NCBI GenBank assembly: GCA_902537215.1
Contig: CACBAM010000005.1
Coordinates: 62,001-126,000 of the forward strand
Direction of reading: 5' to 3'
Length of the DNA: 64,000 nt
DNA from: an uncultured Alphaproteobacteria bacterium
GTDB taxonomy: Bacteria; Pseudomonadota; Alphaproteobacteria; Rhodobacterales; Rhodobacteraceae
Position 1 is the stretch's first letter, and each line of letters begins with the position of its first letter. This document shows, one piece after another, positions 37,163-45,339 of the stretch. Below the pieces are notes generated by a model, which was given only the letters and a program-made list of their open reading frames with translations, did not search any database and was not told where the DNA came from. The position numbers and the translations under genes are program-made.

Positions 37163-40146
37163 GTTCTAGACTGCCACAGGAAGGTTCTCGGATAAACAGA
37201 GAAAAAACAGTTGATTTCAGATTTAATGGAAAAAATCTTAAGGGTTTTTATGGTGATACTGTTGCATCTGCTCTGCTAGCCAATAATGAAATGTTCGTGG
37301 CAAGATCCTTTAAGTACCATCGGCCACGAGGTTTATTTTCGGCGGGTGAAGAAGAACCAAATGCCCTTATGGGCATCGGAGAAGGGCCTTCTTTCGAACC
37401 GAATATCAGAGCCACGGAGGTAAAACTAAGACAAAATATGAATGTTGCTTCGCAAAATCACTGGCCATCGTTAAGATTTGATTTTCTTTCAATTAATAAT
37501 GTATTCTCTAGGTTCTTTGCTGCAGGCTTTTACTATAAAACTTTTATGTGGCCAAGAGCAGCATGGAAATATCTCTTCGAGCCAATGATTAGAAGAGCAT
37601 CCGGGTTAGGAAATGCTCCAAGTGAGTATGATGAAGAGTATTATGAACATATTTATCACCATACAGATGTACTAATAATCGGAGGTGGATTAGCAGGCAT
37701 AACGGCTGCTAAAGCTCTCAGAGACAGAGGGCTTTCAATAATGCTTTGTGAGAAAGATTGTGTGATTGGTGGTAGGTACCTAGAGGATTCAAAAATAGAG
37801 GAGAGAGACAGATACAAGAAGTTTCATGAAAAGAGCATAGGAATTTTGAAAAAGTCCAAGGATATTTCTGTAAAGTTAAACACCACCGTTACTGGTATTT
37901 TCGACCATGGTTTTGTATTGGCTTATGAAGAAAATCAACATAGCAATAAAGCTTCTAAAAAAGCATTATGGAAAATTCGAGCAAAAACAATGATTCTTTG
38001 CACTGGAGCTATTGAAAGACCAATAGTATTTCCAGATAACGATTTGCCTGGGATAATGTTGGCTGCCTCAGTTCGCGATTACATGCAAAAATATGGTGTT
38101 TTATTAGGTGACCGGCTGGTGCTTACAACCAATAATGACTATGCTTATAAAACTGTGATTGAACTCAAACACAGAGGCATAGATATACCGGTGGTGTTAG
38201 ACGCAAGAGATTCATCCGATAACCCAATCATCAAAGAGGCTGAGGGTTTGGGTATTAGAATACTATTTGGGAAATGCATAGGTAGGGTAGAGGGTAAAAG
38301 AAAAGCGTCCGCCATAGGTATTTGTTCTGTAAATGGTGAAGGTACAATTGAAGAATTGATCCCCTGTAATGCAATAGCGGTGTCTGGTGGATGGACGCCA
38401 AATGTAAATCTTTGGTCGCATTGTGGAGGAAAACTTCTATGGGATGGTGAATGTGGGTTTTATAAACCTGATCCTGAAAACACGCCAACAGGTAGGGAAG
38501 GTGAAACCAATATGCTAGCTCTTGGTGCTTGTGCAGGCGTCTTTAGTAATTACGATATCCAAGACCACGTCCCACGCAAAATCAATCAATTGGCCTCGCG
38601 CCTAAAGATCAAGTCAAAACGATACATTGAGACAAACGTATTTTCTAAAGAGTCAGAAAAAAAGACAAAACCAGTCTTCGCATTACCTCATGGGGCGTCA
38701 AAAGACAAACAAAAAAGGATGTATATTGATTTTCAAAATGATGTGAAGGTTAGTGATTTGCAACTTGCTGTTCAAGAAGGGTTTGAGAATGTAGAACATG
38801 CAAAAAGATATACCACCCTAGGAATGGCAACGGATCAAGGTAAGACATCAAACATTAATGGCATTCACGTATTATCACAAAGCTTAGGAAAACCTGTTGA
38901 TAAAATTGGGCACACAACTTTTAGACCGCCATATAAACCAATTCCACTCGGATTAATTGCCGGTCAATATGCAAAAAAGCTATTTAAGCCTGTTAGAAAA
39001 ACTCCTATCGATAAATGGAATTTGTTAAATAATGCAATATGGGAACCCGTAGCAGATTGGAGAAGAGCATACGCATATCCCAAAGGTAATGAAGGTTTGG
39101 AGGAGACACTAAGTCGCGAAGTTTTAAGCGTCAGAAAAAATGTTGGTCTTCTTGACTCATCAACTCTCGGTAAAATTTTGGTGAAAGGACCTGATGCTGG
39201 TCGATTCTTAGATTTGATTTATACCAATATGATTTCGACTTTAAAAGCTGGAAAATGTCGATATGGTCTAATGTGTAATGAGGCAGGTTTTGTTTTTGAT
39301 GATGGTGTGGTAGCACGTCTCAATGATCAATCATTTTTATGTCATACGACATCTGGCGGTGCAGATAGAGTGTATGCATGGTTAGAGGAATGGCTTCAGA
39401 CAGAGTGGCATCACTTAAAGGTGTTTATTGTCAATTTAACCGAGCAATATTCACAAATAGCAGTTGCAGGACCAAAATCTAGGGAGCTTTTACAAACCTT
39501 CAAGTCGATTGATTTATCCGCAGAAAAACTTCCTTTTATGAACTTCATAGAAACTAATATCGATGACATATGGGTAAGGATTTATAGAATATCCTTCTCA
39601 GGTGAACTATCTTATGAATTAGCGGTTAATTCCAATCAAGCTGAAGAGTTATGGAATAAGCTTAATAAGGTGGGAAAGAAATACAAATTACAACCATATG
39701 GGACCGAGGCGCTTCATATTCTAAGGGCTGAGAAGGGATTCATAGTTGTCGGAGATGAAACAGATGGTACCGTTACTCCACACGACTTGGGAATGGAGTG
39801 GATTGTTTCGAAAAAGAAAAAAGACTTTATAGGAAAAAAAGCATTTAGTCTGCCACACTTAAATTCTAGTATTAGAAAGCAGCTCGTTGGCATACTGACC
39901 CTTGATACAAACAAAGTTCTCCCGGATGGATGTCACGCAGTAGAAGATGGTAAAGCTATTGGACACGTGACCTCTACTTATTTCTCGCCCACCTTGAAAA
40001 GATCAATAGCACTTGGATTAATAGAGAATGGTAGGTCTAGAAAAGGATCAACCTTAGAGTTTGAGATTTCTTCCAAAGAGTCTATCTTTGCAAAGATTGT
40101 AGATCCTAATTTTTATGACCCAGAGGGTGCCAAACAAGATGGATAA
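37159..40146 (+). CDS. soxA: sarcosine oxidase subunit alpha
   Basis: Large subunit, 995 residues from ATG 37159, which overlaps the soxD stop. The N-terminal domain (about 15-100) resembles the 2Fe-2S-like fold of this family and includes ARSFKYHRPRGLFSAGEEEPNA. A pyridine-nucleotide disulfide-type domain has the Rossmann loop VLIIGGGLAG at residues 171-180. The C-terminal third (from about 620) is aminomethyltransferase (GcvT)-like and binds folate: EWIVSKKKKDFIGKKAF, with preceding GTVTPHDLGM. Full length, no breaks. Confidence 0.96.
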   Translation: MSSRLPQEGSRINREKTVDFRFNGKNLKGFYGDTVASALLANNEMFVARSFKYHRPRGLFSAGEEEPNALMGIGEGPSFEPNIRATEVKLRQNMNVASQNHWPSLRFDFLSINNVFSRFFAAGFYYKTFMWPRAAWKYLFEPMIRRASGLGNAPSEYDEEYYEHIYHHTDVLIIGGGLAGITAAKALRDRGLSIMLCEKDCVIGGRYLEDSKIEERDRYKKFHEKSIGILKKSKDISVKLNTTVTGIFDHGFVLAYEENQHSNKASKKALWKIRAKTMILCTGAIERPIVFPDNDLPGIMLAASVRDYMQKYGVLLGDRLVLTTNNDYAYKTVIELKHRGIDIPVVLDARDSSDNPIIKEAEGLGIRILFGKCIGRVEGKRKASAIGICSVNGEGTIEELIPCNAIAVSGGWTPNVNLWSHCGGKLLWDGECGFYKPDPENTPTGREGETNMLALGACAGVFSNYDIQDHVPRKINQLASRLKIKSKRYIETNVFSKESEKKTKPVFALPHGASKDKQKRMYIDFQNDVKVSDLQLAVQEGFENVEHAKRYTTLGMATDQGKTSNINGIHVLSQSLGKPVDKIGHTTFRPPYKPIPLGLIAGQYAKKLFKPVRKTPIDKWNLLNNAIWEPVADWRRAYAYPKGNEGLEETLSREVLSVRKNVGLLDSSTLGKILVKGPDAGRFLDLIYTNMISTLKAGKCRYGLMCNEAGFVFDDGVVARLNDQSFLCHTTSGGADRVYAWLEEWLQTEWHHLKVFIVNLTEQYSQIAVAGPKSRELLQTFKSIDLSAEKLPFMNFIETNIDDIWVRIYRISFSGELSYELAVNSNQAEELWNKLNKVGKKYKLQPYGTEALHILRAEKGFIVVGDETDGTVTPHDLGMEWIVSKKKKDFIGKKAFSLPHLNSSIRKQLVGILTLDTNKVLPDGCHAVEDGKAIGHVTSTYFSPTLKRSIALGLIENGRSRKGSTLEFEISSKESIFAKIVDPNFYDPEGAKQDG

Positions 40147-40687
40147 AATAAAGGGCGATACATTTTTAGACGTTTATTTTATTGGATCAATAAAATCCTT
40201 TAATATACGAGTAGATCATAGGGATAAAAAAAGCCTTAATATTATAAAAAAAAATATTGAAGAAAAGCTTCCATCAATTCAAAATGCAACAGAGAGAAAT
40301 GGCTTAACGCTTTGCTGGGTTTCAAATGACGAGTATCTCTTATTAAATCAAAAAAAAGAAAACGATACATTGCTTAAAGAATTTCAAAGGCAAATGAACT
40401 TAACAACAGGGGTTGTTGAAAACACAACGGACCTAAGAGTTTGGTTTTTAATAAAAGGTAATAGAGCACTAGATATATTACGCAAAGGGGTCCCTTTAGA
40501 CTTAGAAAAATCAAAAATATCAAAAAGTAATTTTCTAAGAACAAGATTGGGTGAAATACAAATTAATATTTTATTTAAATCGCTAGATGAAATACTTGTC
40601 TCGGTTCTACGTTCTCATAAAGATTATATGATTGAGTGGTTCGAAGTATGTACCAGGCGTGGAACTGAAATTAATTTTGATCTTTAA
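40139..40687 (+). CDS. soxG: sarcosine oxidase subunit gamma
   Basis: Fourth subunit, with weak sequence conservation in general. The frame encodes a 182-residue protein from ATG 40139 (overlapping the soxA stop by 8 nt) with TLCWVSNDEYLLL and DVxxxRV-like features resembling the folate-binding C-terminal fold of GcvT/SoxG. Identification leans on position directly after soxA. ATG 40115 is an in-frame alternative. Its end overlaps the convergent M48 peptidase gene by 17 nt. Confidence 0.82.
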   Translation: MDKIKGDTFLDVYFIGSIKSFNIRVDHRDKKSLNIIKKNIEEKLPSIQNATERNGLTLCWVSNDEYLLLNQKKENDTLLKEFQRQMNLTTGVVENTTDLRVWFLIKGNRALDILRKGVPLDLEKSKISKSNFLRTRLGEIQINILFKSLDEILVSVLRSHKDYMIEWFEVCTRRGTEINFDL

Positions 40688-41372
40688 TTCCAGTCATCCA
40701 AGAGGCTTCTAGGTTTTGGATTGCGTTTATTCTTTGTTCAGGAGAAGGATGACTAAGTGTCCAAGTGACGTTGGATGAAACTATACCCGTTAATTGCTCT
40801 AATTTCTTCAGTAGGCTAATTTGTGGAGCAGTACCAATTCCGGATTTAATTAGTAGAGCAGCTGCGTATGAGTCTGCTTCAAATTCATCTTTTCTAGAAA
40901 GCCCAGATATGAGGATTTGAGACAGGTATCTCCCAATTATTGCTCCAATGTATGGTAATAACCTACTGAGAATCGTCGAGATCACCACAGAGATTGCGCT
41001 TATTGCCGAAAAAGTGATCAGACGTTTTTTTGTATGTCCTAAGGCTAAGTGCCCTAGCTCATGTGCGATAACTGAAGTCAGTTCAACTCCCGAAACCTTG
41101 CCTAATTTGTATTGGTTGATAAAGCCCTGAGTAATATATATATTACCATCGGGTGTTACTAAACCATTAATTTGTTTCTCATTCAGAACAAACACCTGTA
41201 ACTTGCCCACGTCAAGTATTGACTGAAACGCTTTTAAATAATTGTCTATCACAGGGTCATGGAAAATTTTTGATTTTTTCTCAAGCTTCTTGCTTAAACT
41301 TTTGGATGAATAAATAGATCCTATGTAAAAGGCAGATAATAACACAACTATGGGAATAATCTTTGTAATCAT
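40671..41372 (-). CDS. M48 family zinc metalloprotease
   Basis: 233-residue peptidase. An N-terminal hydrophobic segment (about residues 4-18) acts as a signal or anchor. The zinc motif HELGHLALGHTKK lies near residue 103, with the third ligand region EFEADSYAAALL near 170. A hydrophobic stretch between them (about 120-155) may be membrane-associated. The C-terminal HPSPEQRI is common in M48C-type quality-control peptidases (BepA/Oma1/LoiP relatives). Last gene of the AAA/2TM/VWA operon, 5 nt after the VWA gene. A link with those genes is inferred from this spacing. Confidence 0.85.
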   Translation of the reverse strand: MITKIIPIVVLLSAFYIGSIYSSKSLSKKLEKKSKIFHDPVIDNYLKAFQSILDVGKLQVFVLNEKQINGLVTPDGNIYITQGFINQYKLGKVSGVELTSVIAHELGHLALGHTKKRLITFSAISAISVVISTILSRLLPYIGAIIGRYLSQILISGLSRKDEFEADSYAAALLIKSGIGTAPQISLLKKLEQLTGIVSSNVTWTLSHPSPEQRINAIQNLEASWMTGIKDQN

Positions 41373-41377
41373 TTTGA

Positions 41378-42559
41378 TTATGAAAGATGTCTCATGCCCT
41401 CTTTCAAGCCATTTAAGGTGAGAGGAACCATTTTATCTTCAAATATGTCTTTTATAATATGAGTCGAATGTGTGTATTCCCAATGGTCTTTATTGGTTGG
41501 GTTTATCCATAAATAGTTAGGCCATTTTGTAATGGCTCTTTCGAGCCATGTTCTTCCTGACTCAGCATTATAATGTTCGTTGGCTCCACCTGGATATTCT
41601 ATCTCATAAGGGCTCATTGACGCATCTCCAACGAAGATACATCGATAATCCTTACCATATGTATTCATCACTTCTGTCGTGGGCGTTTGTTCAGTCCACC
41701 TCCTATGATTATTTTTCCACACTCCTTCGTAGAGACAATTATGAAAATAATAGTACTCAAGATGCTTAAATGCTGTCCTAGCTGCCGAAAATAATTCTTC
41801 GACCTGTCTTATATAGGCGTCCATTGATCCACCAACATCAAAAAATATTATCACTTTAATAGCATTTCTACGTTCAGGTCGAGTTCTGACATCGATAAAG
41901 CCACTTTTAGCCGAGGAGCTTATGGTATTCTCTAAATCTAGTTCTTCATCTGCACCATCTCTTGCCCATCTTCTTAGTCTTTTAAGAGCTATTTTCATTC
42001 CTCGAGTACCGAGCTCTATATCACTATCAAAATTCTTAAATTCTCTTTTATCCCACACCTTAACAGCACGCTTATGCCTACTTTCATGTTGTCCTATACG
42101 AATTCCCTCTGGATTATAACCATAGGCCCCAAAGGGTGATGTACCCGCCGTACCTATCCATTTGTTTCCTCCCTGATGGCGATTCTTTTGTTCTTCCAAT
42201 CTCTTCTTCAATGTTTCCATTAGTTTTTCAAAGCTACCTAAGCTGTTTATCTTTTCCATTTCTTCCTTGGATAAAGTCTTTTCAGCCAGTTTTTTTATCC
42301 ACTCATTTGGAATTTCAATTTTTTTGAAAACTTCTTCAATTTCAATGGCCTCAAGCCCTTTAAATACATTTGAAAAAACCTGATCGAACCTATCAATATG
42401 TCTCTCGTCCTTAACAAGAGAGGTGCGGGCTAAATAGTAAAAATCGTTTACATCAAAAATTGCTACACCTGCAGTCAATGCTTCCAAGAACGTCAAATAT
42501 TCCCGGAGCGAAACGGGTATTTTGGCGCTTTTCATTTCGTCAAAAAGATTTAAAAACAT
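41378..42559 (-). CDS. CoxE-like VWA domain protein
   Basis: 393 residues. The N-terminal half carries the CoxE-family pattern (FLNLFDEMKSAKIPVSLREYL, LARTSLVKDERHIDRFDQVF). Then comes a region with GTSPFGAYGYNPEGIRIGQ, and a C-terminal VWA domain with DVGGSM (MIDAS-type D-x-G-x-S), with Gly where a Ser is usual. Proteins of this type pair with MoxR AAA+ ATPases and act as chaperones for metal insertion or complex maturation, for example in CO dehydrogenase. The start ATG 42559 follows an AAAGG site. Part of the operon with the MoxR ATPase and M48 peptidase; its client is unknown. Confidence 0.86.
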   Translation of the reverse strand: MFLNLFDEMKSAKIPVSLREYLTFLEALTAGVAIFDVNDFYYLARTSLVKDERHIDRFDQVFSNVFKGLEAIEIEEVFKKIEIPNEWIKKLAEKTLSKEEMEKINSLGSFEKLMETLKKRLEEQKNRHQGGNKWIGTAGTSPFGAYGYNPEGIRIGQHESRHKRAVKVWDKREFKNFDSDIELGTRGMKIALKRLRRWARDGADEELDLENTISSSAKSGFIDVRTRPERRNAIKVIIFFDVGGSMDAYIRQVEELFSAARTAFKHLEYYYFHNCLYEGVWKNNHRRWTEQTPTTEVMNTYGKDYRCIFVGDASMSPYEIEYPGGANEHYNAESGRTWLERAITKWPNYLWINPTNKDHWEYTHSTHIIKDIFEDKMVPLTLNGLKEGMRHLS

Positions 42560-42571
42560 GATGAACCTTTG

Positions 42572-42724
42572 CTACTTACCAAAAATAATTACAATGACGA
42601 TACCGAGTACAAAGAACATTATAGAAATTACTGTGGATCTATGCAAGATATCCAGTAGTTTACGTTTTCGGTTTAACAGTATGCCCAATACAAAGCCAAC
42701 TATGGTCATTATAATTAAAAACAT
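42572..42724 (-). CDS. small two-helix membrane protein between MoxR ATPase and VWA genes
   Basis: A 50-residue frame runs from ATG (42724 reading down) to TAG at 42574-42572. The product begins MFLIIMTIVGFVLGILLNRK and has a second hydrophobic stretch, SIMFFVLGIVIVIIFGK, at the end. The two are joined by the basic linker NRKRKLLDILHRST. Predicted hairpin with both termini outside and the positive loop in the cytoplasm. It fits exactly between the ATPase stop (5-nt gap) and the VWA start (12-nt gap carrying the VWA ribosome binding site), so the intergenic DNA is almost fully used. I do not recognise a family. Confidence 0.7.
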   Translation of the reverse strand: MFLIIMTIVGFVLGILLNRKRKLLDILHRSTVISIMFFVLGIVIVIIFGK

Positions 42725-42729
42725 TTTCT

Positions 42730-43578
42730 TTAATTGCTCTCATTATTCCTTCGGGCCATGAAAGCAAGTCTTTCAAAAAGATGAACATCTTGTTCGTTTT
42801 TTAATAGAGCACCATGTAACTTTGGCAAAATATTTTTGCCATCCATCTTGAGGTCATCAGCCTCTAGTTCCTCAACCAACAGTAGTTTCAGCCAGTCTAA
42901 CATCTCTGAAGTAGATGGCTTCTTTTTTAAACCTGGGACTGCTCGAACTTCAAAAAACTGATTAAGTGCAGCATCTAACAAGTTTTTCTTCACTTTAGGA
43001 AAATGAACATTGACTATCTCTTCAAGGATCTCTTTTTCAGGAAACCTAATGAAGTGAAAAAAGCACCTTCTTAAAAAAGCATCCGGTAATTCTTTTTCAT
43101 TATTTGAAGTTATTATAACGATAGGGCGGTTAGCTGCACTAATTGTCTCTCCTGTTTCATAAACAAAGAACTCCATTTTGTCTAATTCTTGAAGCAGATC
43201 ATTCGGAAATTCTATATCTGCCTTGTCTATTTCATCTATTAAAAGAACGGCTTTACTATTTGCCTCAAACGCCTCCCATATTTTTCCCTTTTTGATATAG
43301 TTTTTTATATTTTTAACTCGTTCATCACCGAGCTGACTGTCCCTCAATCTGCTTACAGCGTCATACTCATATAGTCCCTGTTGAGCTTTGGTTGTAGATT
43401 TAATATTCCATTCAATTATTGGAAGTGAAAGACTCTCGGCAATTTGTCTTGCAAGTTCAGTTTTTCCTGTACCGGGTTCTCCTTTTACTAAAAGAGGGCG
43501 CTCTAGAGTTATCGATGCATTAACAGCCAAAGTTAAGTCATCTGTGGAGATGTATTTTGATGTACCTTCAAACTTCAT
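42730..43578 (-). CDS. MoxR-type AAA+ ATPase (CoxD-like)
   Basis: 282-residue AAA+ ATPase. Walker A is VKGEPGTGKTELARQIA (about 36-50). Walker B is AVLLIDEIDKAD. Sensor 1 is VIITSNNEKELPDAFLRRC (Asn and arginine-finger-like Arg pair). The LPIIEWNIKSTTKAQQGLYEYD stretch is a hallmark of the CoxD-like MoxR group. ATG 43578 follows AAAGGA six nt upstream. It heads the AAA/2TM/VWA/M48 operon, divergent from dksA. Confidence 0.9.
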   Translation of the reverse strand: MKFEGTSKYISTDDLTLAVNASITLERPLLVKGEPGTGKTELARQIAESLSLPIIEWNIKSTTKAQQGLYEYDAVSRLRDSQLGDERVKNIKNYIKKGKIWEAFEANSKAVLLIDEIDKADIEFPNDLLQELDKMEFFVYETGETISAANRPIVIITSNNEKELPDAFLRRCFFHFIRFPEKEILEEIVNVHFPKVKKNLLDAALNQFFEVRAVPGLKKKPSTSEMLDWLKLLLVEELEADDLKMDGKNILPKLHGALLKNEQDVHLFERLAFMARRNNESN

Positions 43579-43691
43579 AAAATTTCCTTTCCAATCCAAA
43601 AAAATTTTTAAATCTTATAGTGACAAACGCTAAAATTTATATTATCGAATATACAGTAGCTTAATTTTAATCTAATACTTTTGGGGGGATT

Positions 43692-44129
43692 ATGGGTTTA
43701 GATTTCGTAAAGTCAAAAGAATTTTTGCATGAGGGTTATAGGCCGTCTGAGGAAGAGCCTTTCATGAACGAAAATCAAGTTGAATATTTTAGAGCAAAAC
43801 TTCTCGATTGGAAAAAGTCGATACTTTCTGAGAGTAAAGATACGATTAAAGGAATGAAAGAGGAGACAAGAAATATTCCAGATGTTGCTGACAGGGCTTC
43901 AGAAGAAACAGATCGGGCGTTGGAGCTAAGAACTAGAGATAGACAAAGAAAGCTTATTTCTAAAATTGATGCCGCTTTACGAAGAATAGATGATGGTTCT
44001 TACGGCTATTGCGAAGAAAGTGGCGAACCTATATCTTTAAAAAGATTGGACGCGCGTCCTATAGCAACGTTGAGTGTTGAAGCTCAAGAGCGACACGAGA
44101 GGCGCGAAAGAGATCATAGGGACGATTAG
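43692..44129 (+). CDS. dksA: RNA polymerase-binding transcription factor DksA, single-cysteine type
   Basis: 145-residue DksA: coiled coil with the tip motif DVADRASEETDRA (about residues 64-76), then the globular domain YGYCEESGEPISLKRLDARPIATLSVEAQE. Of the four positions that bind zinc in E. coli DksA only Cys107 remains; the others are Ser110, Ser128 and Ala131. Such zinc-free DksA versions are known in alphaproteobacteria such as Rhodobacter. It modulates transcription with ppGpp. Start ATG 43692 follows a run of six G. Confidence 0.93.
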   Translation: MGLDFVKSKEFLHEGYRPSEEEPFMNENQVEYFRAKLLDWKKSILSESKDTIKGMKEETRNIPDVADRASEETDRALELRTRDRQRKLISKIDAALRRIDDGSYGYCEESGEPISLKRLDARPIATLSVEAQERHERRERDHRDD

Positions 44130-44156
44130 ACTAGAAGAGAATTTGGGTCTCAACAA

Positions 44157-45338
44157 ATCAAAAAGTTTAAAGTAGCAATTATAGGGGGAGGCATAGCCGG
44201 CTTATGCTCCGCATTGTTTTTGAAGCAGCTCGGTTGCGACGTAACTATATTTGAAAAAGATAAGTTAGTGAAAGGTGAAGGAGCAGGTATTCAGCTTACC
44301 TCTAATGGCTTATTCGTTCTAGAGAAGTTAAAACTTGGTAAATTGGTGGTTGAAGCTGGTTTAAAGCCTAAAAATTTGTGTTTATTTGATGAAACTGACT
44401 TTAAAAGTATCGGTAGTTTGGAAATTCTTGAAAGATTAAAATCTCGCTACGGCAGATCTTTCATTACTCTACATAGATCATTTCTCATAAAAATTTTATT
44501 TGAAAAAGTTAAAGAAGAAGAAATAAAGGTTAGCTTTGGTTCAAGAGCGCTTCCCTTGGTTTCAAAAAATGAACGAAATATCTACATATCGTACAAAGGG
44601 AAGAAAATTGAAAAAGACCTCATTATTGTCGCAGATGGGGTTGGCTCTATCTGGAAAAAAAATATCTTTAAAGCGACCAATACTCGTACCATTTCGCAAA
44701 CTGCTTACCGATTTGTATTGAGTAAAAAAACTTTGCCCCCTATTTTTTCCAAAAATAATATTAATCTATTTTTTGGTAGAGGCAGACATTTTGTAACTTA
44801 TCCAACTGGAAATAATGGAATGATAAATTTTGTTTTCTGTAAAAGAGAAAGAGGACAGACGATTAATAACTGGAAGGAAAAGGTAACTAAGCAGAAATTT
44901 TTAAACGATTTTGAATTAAATGAGACCCTTAAAACTTGTCTCCCTGATGTGCAACAGATTTACAGGTGGCCGATTATTGAAAGTGGAATACCCACTATAA
45001 TACACAAAAAAAATGTCGTTATGGTAGGGGATGCTGCTCTAAGCATGCTTCCTTACATGGCTCAGGGAGCCAATAAGGCTTTAGAGGACAGCTGGGAGTT
45101 AGCAAATTGCATAAAGGAGTTCCCCTTAGATATAAATAAGGCACTAAACAATTACTCTAAAAAGAGAATAAAGAGAATACATCAATTAGATCAAGTTTCT
45201 AGGCTGAATGAGAAGGTATATCATCTAGAACAAAGAGTGTTAAGGAAGATTCTTTTTGTTGTTCTGCGGTGTCTAACTAGATTTTCCCCAAACTTGTTTT
45301 TCAAGAGGCTTGATTGGATTTATAGTTACAAAGGTTGA
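44157..45338 (+). CDS. FAD-dependent monooxygenase with non-canonical (ATC) start
   Basis: Flavoprotein hydroxylase of the UbiH/salicylate-hydroxylase type. The frame reads KKFKVAIIGGGIAGLCSALFLK at its N-terminus (FAD GxGxxG), then a DG motif (IIVADGVGSIWKK) and the second FAD motif GDAALSMLPYMAQGANKALEDSWELA. No ATG, GTG or TTG occurs in frame between the dksA stop (44127-44129, same frame) and the Rossmann motif. ATC at 44157 gives a natural start, IKKFKVAIIGGG. The first canonical start, TTG 44214, would delete the FAD motif. 393 residues from ATC. Substrate unknown. Confidence 0.72.
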   Translation: MKKFKVAIIGGGIAGLCSALFLKQLGCDVTIFEKDKLVKGEGAGIQLTSNGLFVLEKLKLGKLVVEAGLKPKNLCLFDETDFKSIGSLEILERLKSRYGRSFITLHRSFLIKILFEKVKEEEIKVSFGSRALPLVSKNERNIYISYKGKKIEKDLIIVADGVGSIWKKNIFKATNTRTISQTAYRFVLSKKTLPPIFSKNNINLFFGRGRHFVTYPTGNNGMINFVFCKRERGQTINNWKEKVTKQKFLNDFELNETLKTCLPDVQQIYRWPIIESGIPTIIHKKNVVMVGDAALSMLPYMAQGANKALEDSWELANCIKEFPLDINKALNNYSKKRIKRIHQLDQVSRLNEKVYHLEQRVLRKILFVVLRCLTRFSPNLFFKRLDWIYSYKG

Positions 45339-45339
45339 C

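Noticed and set aside
42522-42761. 79-residue plus-strand frame opposite the small membrane protein
   Set aside because: It spans the boundaries of three minus-strand genes. The minus-strand 50-residue frame fits operon spacing and has clear helices, while the plus-strand product looks like an antisense shadow.
44127-44163. Programmed frameshift at CAAAAAG before the FAD monooxygenase
   Set aside because: There are only five A residues, not the six of a classic A-AAA-AAG site, and the upstream TTG frame would be just a few codons long. An ATC start or base error is simpler.
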